Source: CAUZJO01 sp963580245 (lineage in GTDB: Bacteria; Sumerlaeota; Sumerlaeia; MVZB01). Taken from it: a stretch of 13,936 nt of DNA. Both the position numbers and the translations under genes were made by a program. The notes under the pieces are model-generated. The model had not been told where the DNA came from. It worked only from the letters and a program-made list of their open reading frames with translations, and ran no database searches. Each line of letters opens with the position of its first letter. The first letter of the stretch is position 1. Location: contig CAUZJO010000123.1 of the NCBI GenBank assembly GCA_963580245.1, positions 1 through 13,936 of the forward strand, written 5' to 3'. Below, one piece after another: positions 1 to 6,286 of the stretch.

Positions 1-43
1 GATCGCCTTGCAGGTCTTCGCACGGGGAGGGCTTGGGTTTCAT
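1..43 (-). CDS. Transposase N-terminus, partial (left IS copy)
   Basis: Only the first 14 codons are inside the window, reading leftwards out of it from the ATG at 43-41. They encode MKPKPSPCEDLQGD, identical to the start of the transposase at the right edge. On its own the fragment is too short to classify; the assignment rests on the match to the longer right-hand copy, which looks like an IS5/IS1182-type transposase. The gene may be intact beyond the edge. Confidence 0.75.
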   Translation of the reverse strand, partial: MKPKPSPCEDLQGD

Positions 44-158
44 GGCGCCAACTTCCGCAAGGTTTCGGCGGCGACTGACCGCTTTTGTTGCAAAACTATA
101 CACCACCCACCAGCGTTTAGATCCCATTGTTGTTGGGCAAGGGGTCTTTTTCAGGATC
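1..158 (-). mobile_element. 5' end of an insertion sequence (left copy, runs out of the window)
   Basis: The reverse complement of this stretch matches 13660-13816 at the other end of the window, with four substitutions and one single-base indel over about 157 bp. The shared sequence starts at GATCCTGAAAAA and covers a leader of about 115 bp plus the first 14 codons of the transposase. The match stops abruptly at 158, which I take as the outer boundary of the element or very near it. I could not identify a target-site duplication, because the other end of this copy lies outside the window. A short CCCA...TGGG hairpin sits just inside the boundary in both copies. Confidence 0.85.
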
Positions 159-516
159 TTCTAGTAAGAAGAGACGAAACCAGTGCCTGATAAGCGCATG
201 ACTTTCTCCCCTTTGTTATCTGATTCTAACTCTGATATTCTTGACAGGAATCGCTAACGGACTCGACCTAAGAAGAACGACACTCACTTATTCGAGAGAC
301 AACCGTATTGTCATTAAAATCAGATTAGGTTGGCCCAACCTAATATCAACAACAGGCATAACGCCCCCACATCGTATCAGGCGCCCATTGGTTCACGAAG
401 ACATCCGTGCACGATTCGCTGTCGTTTTCAACAAGGCATTCTTATCGATATATATCCTGACAGCTGCTTACCTTTTCGCACATGCATTCACATCCGGCCC
501 GGCGTAAAAAGTCAGA
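159..516. other. Intergenic, lower-GC stretch beside the left IS
   Basis: I see no convincing gene here. Two overlapping short open frames (241-507 and 330-527) have unremarkable composition, no ribosome-binding site and no recognisable motif. The base composition is visibly more AT-rich than most of the window. Its one clear structure is the perfect palindrome at 324-344. The region could be the upstream control region of the membrane protein gene at 517, or degraded sequence beside an insertion sequence. Confidence 0.5.
324..344. promoter_or_regulatory. Perfect palindrome, candidate operator
   Basis: ATTAGGTTGG and CCAACCTAAT form two perfect 10-base arms around a single central C. The near-absence of a loop argues against an RNA hairpin or terminator and favours a site for a homodimeric DNA-binding protein. 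It lies about 170 bp upstream of the membrane protein gene at 517 and about 165 bp inside the left IS boundary. No regulator gene is adjacent, so the cognate protein is unknown. An insertion hot spot is an alternative. Confidence 0.5.
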
Positions 517-993
517 ATGAACCGTGACGATTATCGGCTCGCCGGGATGAACGGGAGACAGATACTGCTAGGCCTGGCCGGCCCGATCATGATTCGAGGA
601 GGTCTCTTACTCATTCTCCTTATATTTGGGTCAATCTTCCTGCCATATTTTTGGGGAACCAGTTATCTTGAGATGTTTAAAAGCAGGCCACTGATCTGGC
701 TTCTACTTCTTGGAATTGCCCCGATATTCGGTGTTCTTTTTTTATGGCTCATGGATGTGGCCACGTGGGTTCTCTTTTCGAAAACATCATCGCGATTACT
801 AGCGGCGGCTTTCATTGGCGTTTTCTCTAGTCCGCTTGCCGTCTGCTCCGTACTTATGCTGTGCGGCGTGTATCTATCCGGGAGCGGGATTATTATGGCG
901 ACTCGCGCGGAAATCGTTAGCTGGCCCATTCGCGGTTTGATCGTCATTTGGCTCTGGCGCAAGGCAACGCGCAGGCTCGATGGTGAGGATTGA
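517..993 (+). CDS. Hypothetical integral membrane protein (158 aa)
   Basis: The product is strongly hydrophobic, with about four predicted membrane helices (roughly residues 20-43, 58-86, 90-118 and 130-147) and a basic C-terminus (WRKATRRLDGED). I do not recognise a family and see no catalytic motif. Its codons are more AT-rich than those of the neighbours, which suggests transfer together with the low-GC flank. The start at 517 lacks a clear ribosome-binding site (only AAAAGTCAGA upstream), and an in-frame ATG at 547 would keep all the helices. It stands alone, facing the minus-strand methyltransferase gene tail to tail. The run of clean helices supports a real gene, but the missing ribosome-binding site and lack of homology leave some doubt. 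Confidence 0.55.
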   Translation: MNRDDYRLAGMNGRQILLGLAGPIMIRGGLLLILLIFGSIFLPYFWGTSYLEMFKSRPLIWLLLLGIAPIFGVLFLWLMDVATWVLFSKTSSRLLAAAFIGVFSSPLAVCSVLMLCGVYLSGSGIIMATRAEIVSWPIRGLIVIWLWRKATRRLDGED

Positions 994-1059
994 TTTCCGA
1001 CCGCCGGGCATTCTCGTCTCGATGCTCTTGGCCATTTGTCCGAAAAACCGTCAACCAAT

Positions 1060-2049
1060 CTATGACACGTCCCGCCCTCCCTCCTTGCGCAGCCACAGGT
1101 TGGCTCCGTCGTGGTTGAGGCACAGCGGCATTGTCCGGCGCAGGCGTTCGCGATAGAACGTGGCCAGGTAATCGTAGAAGCAGACGATGCGGTAGTCGGG
1201 GTTGTCCTGGAGGAACGCGCGCAGGAGATACGCCTCGTTCCAGGCCATGCCCTGGTAGATCCATTTCTTCGGATACTCGAAGGGATAGAAGACGTCGTGG
1301 AAATGGATGAAGACGCCGGGCTTGAGCCGGGGCAGGACGTTGAAGACCAGGTGATTCACGTCGCCGCCGACTTTGGCGACGTGCGTGGAGTCGATAAAGA
1401 GCACGTCGCCGGCCTCGAGCGCGTCGAACGTCTCCGCGTCCACCTCCTGAACGATCTTCCCGATCATCCGGTGCCGCTCCAGGTCGCCGGGCCGGACCAG
1501 CGTGCGCAGCAACTCGGGATCCGGATCGATGAACGCGCACTCGATCGCCCCGTCAAAAAACAGGTCGTTCACGTCGAGTATCGCGCACGAAGACCACCCC
1601 GAGCCGACCTCAATGATCCGCCGCGGCCGGATGTGGCGCAACATGCAGTAGAGAAAAATCGCGTCGCCCCAGGTGTAGTTCTTGTTCGCGAACGTAAACC
1701 GCGTCGCCGGCGCCTCGCCCCCGTCCTTCGCGAACGGTAGTTCCGGGTAGAGCCGCTCGGCCTCATCGAGCAGGGCCAGTTGCTCCTCCTTGTTCAGGTC
1801 GATTCCGGGCAACTCCCAGGGCGGCGGGCCGAAGATCGAGCCCTCGCGCCGGCGGACCTCTTCCAGCGAGGGGATGGGCGAATAAAAGTGGCCCGGATGG
1901 ACCCAACTGGCGTAGATGCGGGCCACCCATTTGAGCTGGTCGCGTTCGAGCCGCAGGTAGTAATTCTCCTCGCGCAGCTCATCGCGCTCGCGCGCGAGCC
2001 GCTGAAACGCGGGCATTTGCTTGAGCAGGTCCTTGAGCCAACCGGTCAT
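1060..2049 (-). CDS. Class I SAM-dependent methyltransferase with N-terminal coiled coil
   Basis: A 329-residue protein whose core is a Rossmann methyltransferase of the Methyltransf_24 type. Motif I is EVGSGWSS (147-154), an acidic strand follows (FIDPDPE, 173-179), then VLFIDSTH (216-223) and HFHDVFYPFEYP (249-260). Residues 15-42 are charged and heptad-like (RERDELREENYYLRLERDQL), probably a short coiled coil. Relatives are usually found among genes for surface polysaccharides or modified lipids, so an O-methyltransferase acting on a glycan or small hydroxylated substrate is likely; the substrate cannot be read from sequence. I prefer the ATG at 2049, which has AAGGAG about 15 bases upstream. 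A TTG at 2106 would add 19 unremarkable residues. No co-directional partner adjoins it, so it appears monocistronic. Confidence 0.85.
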   Translation of the reverse strand: MTGWLKDLLKQMPAFQRLARERDELREENYYLRLERDQLKWVARIYASWVHPGHFYSPIPSLEEVRRREGSIFGPPPWELPGIDLNKEEQLALLDEAERLYPELPFAKDGGEAPATRFTFANKNYTWGDAIFLYCMLRHIRPRRIIEVGSGWSSCAILDVNDLFFDGAIECAFIDPDPELLRTLVRPGDLERHRMIGKIVQEVDAETFDALEAGDVLFIDSTHVAKVGGDVNHLVFNVLPRLKPGVFIHFHDVFYPFEYPKKWIYQGMAWNEAYLLRAFLQDNPDYRIVCFYDYLATFYRERLRRTMPLCLNHDGANLWLRKEGGRDVS

Positions 2050-2106
2050 GGGCGGGCCGCCGTTCTCCTTGGGGTCGATTCTGTTCGCCGGGTCCCATTT
2101 GAACAA

Positions 2107-2484
2107 TTAGACGGCCCACCGCCGGTTTGCCAGCGGAATCGATACCCTCGTGGTGTCGCGGTTCGGCGTATTCGGATTTGGCATTTCGCGGTCGGGGGAG
2201 TGGGTAGATTTATCAACGCGTCGGAGCAAGATTGCGAAAGCCTTGCCATGTACCCATATCATATTTATTTTACTGGGCTTATGGACGATCTCGATTGATT
2301 CCGAGCCGCTCGTCCTGGCCTCGTGGCCGCTTTTCACGGGCGGTATTCTGGCAGGCTTCTTGCCCTAAGGTGAACCGGGACGATTGAGGACGGCCGGGCT
2401 TGATGCCCAGGCCCGAATATGGCACACTCAGGCCGTCAAGGACCGCGCCTGGATCAATGATGAAGATTGGGGGTTTGGATCAAA
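2107..2484. other. Intergenic between methyltransferase and pseudopilin genes
   Basis: This is the head-to-head gap between a minus-strand and a plus-strand gene, so it should hold both promoters; I could not assign -35/-10 boxes with confidence. It contains a GGGC-TTGAT-GCCC hairpin near 2397-2409, set inside a wider GACGGCC...GGCCGTC pair, which would lie in the leader of the pseudopilin mRNA. A frame ending at 2368 encodes a hydrophobic tail and is reported under findings as a possible small membrane protein; its start is unconvincing, so it is not listed as a gene. Confidence 0.4.
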
Positions 2485-2937
2485 ATGAGTCAGCACCATG
2501 TCAAAACTATCCGTCACCGGCGAGGTTTCACGCTGGTCGAGATCATCCTGGTGGTCGTCATTATCATGACTCTGGTGGCCGTGGTGGGTCCCCGGCTGGT
2601 GGGCAAGAGCAAGAAGGCCAAGGTCAGCGCCACCAAGATCCAGATGCACGCCATCAAGGCCCAGTTGCAGGAATTCGAGATCAACGCCGGCCGCTTCCCC
2701 ACCACCTCGGAGGGCCTGAAGGCATTGATAAGTAAGCCGAGCGACCTCAACGATGACGAATGGGCGGGCAAATACGCCGACAAACTGCCCAAGGATTCGT
2801 GGCAAGAGGAATTCGATTACAAGTATCCCTCGGGAAACGGCATGGATTACGATCTGCTCTCGTCGGGGCCCGACCGGCAGTTTGGGAGCGATGACGACAT
2901 TGCCAACTACGGCGATGGGGACCAAGAAAACCTTTAG
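2485..2937 (+). CDS. gspG: Type II secretion-type major pseudopilin (GspG-like)
   Basis: A 150-residue type IV-pilin-like protein. A short basic leader (HRRG) precedes the prepilin peptidase site G14/F15 in GFTLVEIILVVVIIM, with the conserved glutamate at mature position 5 (E19) and a single hydrophobic helix. The globular part has the GspG order: a helical linker, FPTTSEGLKALISKP, the LPKDSW strand region, and an acidic C-terminal loop (SSGPDRQFGSDDD) in the place where GspG proteins bind calcium. GspG polymerises into the periplasmic pseudopilus that pushes substrates through the secretin. No other secretion gene is in the window, so it could belong to a dispersed system or act with unlinked parts. 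The ATG at 2485 gives a normal-length leader; a TTG at 2467 would add six residues. Two small genes follow closely on the same strand. Confidence 0.85.
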   Translation: MSQHHVKTIRHRRGFTLVEIILVVVIIMTLVAVVGPRLVGKSKKAKVSATKIQMHAIKAQLQEFEINAGRFPTTSEGLKALISKPSDLNDDEWAGKYADKLPKDSWQEEFDYKYPSGNGMDYDLLSSGPDRQFGSDDDIANYGDGDQENL

Positions 2938-2985
2938 GACCCGCCGGCCGGCCCGTATTCGGATGGGGTGGATTGATACGCGATC

Positions 2986-3150
2986 ATGGCTTGGTTCCGG
3001 CAGTTTATTCAATGGTGGCGCAGTTTGATTTCCCAGGCGGGGGGTGGGAGCGAGTTTCTGTGTGACACGTGCCGCTATAACTACGGCAGCGCGTGCCACC
3101 GGCCCCAGCGGCCCAACGCCACTCGATGTCCCGATTACAAGCGAAATTGA
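2986..3150 (+). CDS. Small four-cysteine protein (54 aa), putative zinc-binding
   Basis: An overlooked short frame. The N-terminal third is aromatic and basic (MAWFRQFIQWWRSLI), probably amphipathic. The rest holds four cysteines, C26, C29, C37 and C48, in the context CDTCRYNYGSACHRP and RCPDYK. A CxxC pair followed by two more cysteines suggests one structural zinc site (or an iron-sulphur site). An in-frame stop at 2974-2976 fixes ATG 2986 as the only reasonable ATG start. The ribosome-binding site is weak (GGGGTGGA, about 13 bases upstream). It lies 48 bp after the pseudopilin gene and 25 bp before a small membrane protein gene, which suggests one transcript. I do not recognise a named family. 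The ordered Cys/Pro/aromatic pattern makes chance unlikely, but conservation is untested. Confidence 0.6.
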   Translation: MAWFRQFIQWWRSLISQAGGGSEFLCDTCRYNYGSACHRPQRPNATRCPDYKRN

Positions 3151-3175
3151 TCATGCGCGGGGAGGATAACTCAAC

Positions 3176-3385
3176 GTGAACTCCGACTTTTTGCAGGCAT
3201 TCCTCAACCCCATGTTTCTGTCCATCTGGGCCGGGATCGGCTTGGTGGCCGGCTCGATTCTTGGCGTTTTCGTGGGCGTCCTGCTGCGGGTACCCGGTGC
3301 CAATGTAAACATACTGGTCACGGCTCTACTGGCGATTGGCAGGACGATTATCGTGTTTCTCCTACTCAGGCTGGTCCTGCGTTAG
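3176..3385 (+). CDS. Small two-helix membrane protein (69 aa)
   Basis: Starts at a GTG with GGAGG ten bases upstream (3161-3165), which decides the start. The product has two hydrophobic segments, roughly residues 13-37 and 45-68, joined by a short loop containing RVPGANVN. It has almost no soluble part and no catalytic residues. It is the last of three closely spaced plus-strand genes (pseudopilin, Cys4 protein, this one). Small proteins of this kind are often subunits or stabilisers of membrane complexes, but no function can be assigned. The downstream gene is convergent. Confidence 0.65.
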   Translation: MNSDFLQAFLNPMFLSIWAGIGLVAGSILGVFVGVLLRVPGANVNILVTALLAIGRTIIVFLLLRLVLR

Positions 3386-3633
3386 GGCTAGTCGGACGGA
3401 TGCCCCCGCGTAGGCCCAGTGGCACCGAAGGTGTCAGCAGGTGCCATCCTTGGGGCCAGATCTGGACCGCTCGGCCCTGTTTCTCAAGAACAATGCCCCC
3501 AGGGGCGAAATTCGCTGTGCGGATTCCCGAAAGTTTCTATTTTGGGGACCTTGAACGGGTCAAACCCGGCAACGACTGCGTTTCTACGGTCACGAGCCCG
3601 CGAAGGCGCCTCACCCACGCCGTGGGCGGCACT
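3386..3633. other. Convergent intergenic region, no gene seen
   Basis: This lies between the ends of the plus-strand small membrane protein gene and the minus-strand symporter gene. Open frames across it have low-complexity, frame-shadow composition. It holds several short dyads: GGCACC-GAA-GGTGTC near 3421-3435, CGGGT-CAA-ACCCG at 3556-3568 and CCCACG-C-CGTGGG near 3614-3626. None is followed by a T tract on either strand, so no canonical terminator is called, although one or more may end the convergent transcripts. Confidence 0.4.
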
Positions 3634-3672
3634 TCATGCCCCCTTCGGTGCCACTGGGCCACGCAGGCGGCC
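3402..3672. repeat. Inverted repeat pair, possible MITE-like element over the symporter 3' end
   Basis: GGCCCAGTGGCACCGAAGG at 3413-3431 recurs exactly, inverted, at 3642-3660. Weaker similarity extends each arm to about 45 bases (for example GCGT-GGCCCAG on the outer side and GTGCC on the inner side). The outer edges enclose about 270 bp. The right arm encodes the last residues of the AGCS symporter (GPVAPKGA) and its stop codon. Possible explanations are a small non-autonomous element with degenerate terminal repeats, two copies of a dispersed repeat, or a local inverted duplication. I could not identify flanking direct repeats. Confidence 0.45.
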
Positions 3673-5028
3673 GAAGTATTGCTTGGTCTCGCGCCGGACC
3701 GCCAGTGATAGGAGCAGCAATCCCACCAGATTAGGCGCCGCCATCATCCCGTTCATCATGTCCGAGAAATTCCAGACGATGTCCTTGCCGCCGATCAGGC
3801 CCGCGCTCTGCTTGATGCTGTCGACCTGGAAGATCGAGCCGAGGAAGATGGCGAGCACGAAGATCAGGCGATAGGCCTTGATCGCGCGCGGGCCCGCCAG
3901 GAATTCAATCGATTTCTCGCCGTAGTAACACCAGCCCAGCAGGGTCGAATAGGCGAAGACGGCCGAGGCGAGCGCGACGATGATCCCGCCAGCCCCGCCC
4001 AGGGTCTGGCTGAAGCTGGCGGCGGTCAGCGTGGCCGTGTCCACCCCTTCGGTCCAGGGCAGGGCCGTCAAGATGACCAGGGCCGTCATGGTGCAGACCA
4101 CCAGCGTGTCGATGAAGGTCTGGGTCATGCTGACCAGGGCCTGTGTGGCGGGGTCTTTGGTCCTGGCCGCCGCCGCCGCGATCGGCGAGGAGCCCAGCCC
4201 CGATTCGTTCGAGAACACGCCGCGCGCGACGCCGTAACGGATCGCCTGGGCGATGGTGGCCCCGGCCACGCCGCCCCCGGCCGCCAGTGGGCTGAAAGCA
4301 TGCTCGAAAATCAAGCCGAAGGCCCGGGGGATTTCCTTGATATTGATGACCAGGATCAAGAGCGCGGCACCGCAGTAACCGACGATCATCACCGGCACCA
4401 GGACCGAGGTAAACCGCCCGATCCAGCGAATGCCGCCGATGATCACCAGGCCGGTCAGGACCATCAGGACGGCCCCGGTATACAGGGGCGGAATGTCGAA
4501 TGTTTCCTTGAAATTGGCGACGACCGAATCGGCCTGGACCATGTTGCCGATCCCGAACGCCGCGATCGCCGCGAACAGCGCGAACAGCCACCCCAGCCAC
4601 GGCATGCCCGCTCCCTTGGCGATATAATACATCGGGCCGCCCCGCATCCCCTGGGGTCCCGCCTCACGGTACTTGACGGCCAGGATCGCCTCGGCGTATT
4701 TGGTGGCCATCCCGACCAGGCCGGTCACCCACATCCAGAAGACCGCCCCCGGCCCGCCGATCGATATCGCCGTGGCGACGCCCACGATGTTGCCGTTGCC
4801 GACGGTGGCGGCCAACGCGGTCATCAAGGCCGCGAAGTGACTGATGTCCCCTTCCCCGGATGCGTCTTTCTTGAAAATCAGCCCGAACGCGTGGGGGAGC
4901 GCCCAGAACTGCATGCCCTTGAGCAGGATCGTCAGGTATAGCCCCGTTCCCACGAGCAGGATGAGCATCGGCCAGCCCCAAACCAATCCGGAAACGTAGC
5001 CGATGGTCTTGTTGATCGATTCGATCAT
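3634..5028 (-). CDS. Amino acid carrier protein, alanine/glycine:Na+ symporter (AGCS) family
   Basis: A 464-residue polytopic membrane protein of normal length for AGCS transporters, which import alanine or glycine with sodium. The N-terminal signature region SHFAALMTALAATVGNGNI (63-81) is followed by GGPGAVFWMW (91-100), the loop RGGPMYYIAKG, and the highly conserved SNESGLGSSPIAAAAA (273-288). About ten or eleven hydrophobic helices are spread evenly along the chain. The core carries VGNGN where many relatives have GxGN. The C-terminus ends within one arm of an inverted repeat, so its last few residues may derive from that repeat. The ATG at 5028 gives the usual N-terminus, but no good ribosome-binding site is visible. 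Substrate specificity within the family cannot be decided here. Confidence 0.93.
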   Translation of the reverse strand: MIESINKTIGYVSGLVWGWPMLILLVGTGLYLTILLKGMQFWALPHAFGLIFKKDASGEGDISHFAALMTALAATVGNGNIVGVATAISIGGPGAVFWMWVTGLVGMATKYAEAILAVKYREAGPQGMRGGPMYYIAKGAGMPWLGWLFALFAAIAAFGIGNMVQADSVVANFKETFDIPPLYTGAVLMVLTGLVIIGGIRWIGRFTSVLVPVMIVGYCGAALLILVINIKEIPRAFGLIFEHAFSPLAAGGGVAGATIAQAIRYGVARGVFSNESGLGSSPIAAAAARTKDPATQALVSMTQTFIDTLVVCTMTALVILTALPWTEGVDTATLTAASFSQTLGGAGGIIVALASAVFAYSTLLGWCYYGEKSIEFLAGPRAIKAYRLIFVLAIFLGSIFQVDSIKQSAGLIGGKDIVWNFSDMMNGMMAAPNLVGLLLLSLAVRRETKQYFGRLRGPVAPKGA

Positions 5029-5186
5029 GTTGGGAGATGCAATGCCTGGTGACGCGTCGAGCCGGTTCGGTTCGTTTCAATCCGATGCGGCCTATGGTGC
5101 CCTGAGGTTCCCGAAGTTTCAAGCTCGGACGCGGCGCGAGGCGGTTGATTGGAATCGGAATGTTGGAAGAATCCCCTAAATAGGCG

Positions 5187-5211
5187 AAAGGCCGCCAGAA
5201 TGGCGACCTTT
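5187..5211 (-). terminator. Hairpin terminator of the sugar transferase gene
   Basis: AAAGGCCGCCA and TGGCGACCTTT form an 11-base stem with one mismatch around a GAA loop. Read on the minus strand, the stem ends in CCTTT and is followed by CGCCTATTT, a modest T-rich tail. It lies 38 bp past the sugar transferase stop codon and upstream of the symporter start, so it probably separates these two same-strand genes into different transcripts. Confidence 0.6.
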
Positions 5212-5248
5212 GCCCGTGCGTGTGGGGGGGGAGGTCAACGAAACTTGA

Positions 5249-5995
5249 TTACGTCTGATGCGTACCCGAGGGAGTGCCGACGTCGTGGGTCTTGCCCAGG
5301 AGCAGCGACCAAAACGTGCTCCAGATAATCTTGATGTCCATGAAAAAGCCGCAGGTCCGCACGTAGGCCAAATCGTAACCCAGCTTGACCTTTACGTCTT
5401 CGATCGACTCGTCGTAACGGTGGTGGACCTGGGCCAGGCCGGTGATCCCCGGCTTGACGCTCAACCGCAGCGGGTAAGCTTCGATCTTTTCGCTCAGCTC
5501 GGTGACGAAAACGGGTCGCTCGGGCCGCGGGCCGACCAGGCTCATCTCGCCTTTGACCACGTTGATCAGTTGCGGGAGCTCGTCGAGGTGGGTCCGGCGC
5601 AGAAACCGACCCAGCGACGTCACGCGCGGGTCGTTGCGGCGGGCCCATTGCGCGCCGTTCTTCTCGGCGTCGGTTCGCATCGAACGGAACTTGTAAATCC
5701 GGAACGGCCGATTATTAATGCCGACCTGGACTTGCCGATAGAGAACCGGGCTAGCCGAGGTCAACTTCACCAGCAGCGCAATAACCAGCATGACCGGGAA
5801 CAGTAGCATCAGGCCCAGCGCGGCCGCGGTCCGGTCGAAGAGGGCCTTGGCGCGGAGGTAACGCCCGTCACAGTCGAGCGGCCGATCAACCAGCCCTTCC
5901 CGCCGACCGCATGTGATCGGTTGCTCCAGGTTGGGCGTCATCGGCCAACCGCCTTGGCTCAGGGTCGAGTGAGTGTGGGTGAGCGTCGTCTCCAT
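5249..5995 (-). CDS. Sugar transferase, WcaJ/ExoY-type phosphoglycosyl transferase
   Basis: A 248-residue monotopic phosphoglycosyl transferase (bacterial sugar transferase family). These enzymes move a sugar-1-phosphate from a nucleotide sugar to undecaprenyl phosphate at the inner face of the cytoplasmic membrane, the first step in capsule, exopolysaccharide or O-antigen assembly. One hydrophobic re-entrant helix lies at 54-78. KFRSM (102-106), the catalytic Asp-Glu in RRTHLDELPQL (D138, E139), GEMSLVGPRPE (149-159) and KPGITGLAQV (181-190) follow in order. It is the short form, without the extra four-helix domain of full-length WcaJ. The 40-50 residue N-terminal tail is variable; ATG 5941 (MTPNLEQ) and a TTG at 6010 are alternative starts, and none has a strong ribosome-binding site. 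No other glycan genes adjoin it. Confidence 0.9.
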   Translation of the reverse strand: METTLTHTHSTLSQGGWPMTPNLEQPITCGRREGLVDRPLDCDGRYLRAKALFDRTAAALGLMLLFPVMLVIALLVKLTSASPVLYRQVQVGINNRPFRIYKFRSMRTDAEKNGAQWARRNDPRVTSLGRFLRRTHLDELPQLINVVKGEMSLVGPRPERPVFVTELSEKIEAYPLRLSVKPGITGLAQVHHRYDESIEDVKVKLGYDLAYVRTCGFFMDIKIIWSTFWSLLLGKTHDVGTPSGTHQT

Positions 5996-6286
5996 TTGCC
6001 GGCTAATCAAAGCAAAGCCGGCGCCAACGTTCCGTCGAGCCTCAACACATCTCCCAGGCTCGGTTTAGCGGCAGGGCCAAGTCGTTTAGAATCAACGATA
6101 TGGCCCATCGCGAAGAGCTCATTCGGCTCTCGCGGGCCCTTCCCTCCTCGCCCTGGACGAGCAACGGTTTGCAATCGGATTCGCTGAGTCGGGGATAGGG
6201 TGTGAAATCAGATGCAGGTAAACAGGCGACGTCGCCGAAGCCACGGTTGCCGATCGTGTCTGGGCGGACGGAGACGGGAGCGGCAC
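5996..6286. other. Intergenic upstream of the sugar transferase gene
   Basis: No gene is seen. Two dyads stand out. GCCGGCT (5998-6004) and AGCCGGC (6016-6022) form a 7-bp stem with an 11-base loop directly upstream of ATG 5995; in the mRNA it would sit where the ribosome binds and could limit initiation there, or mark ATG 5941 as the real start. GGCGACGTCGCC at 6225-6236 is a 12-base palindrome just past the regulator gene and has no loop, so it is a poor terminator. I could not assign a promoter. Confidence 0.4.

Noticed and set aside
1111..1740. Plus-strand open frame of 209 codons
   Set aside because: Antisense to the methyltransferase core motifs; no family features.
3556..3568. CGGGT-CAA-ACCCG hairpin as a terminator
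   Set aside because: Five-base stem with no T tract on either strand; too weak to call.
4300..4941. Plus-strand open frame of 213 codons
   Set aside because: Antisense to the AGCS symporter; rich in D, R, H and Q from reverse reading of hydrophobic codons.
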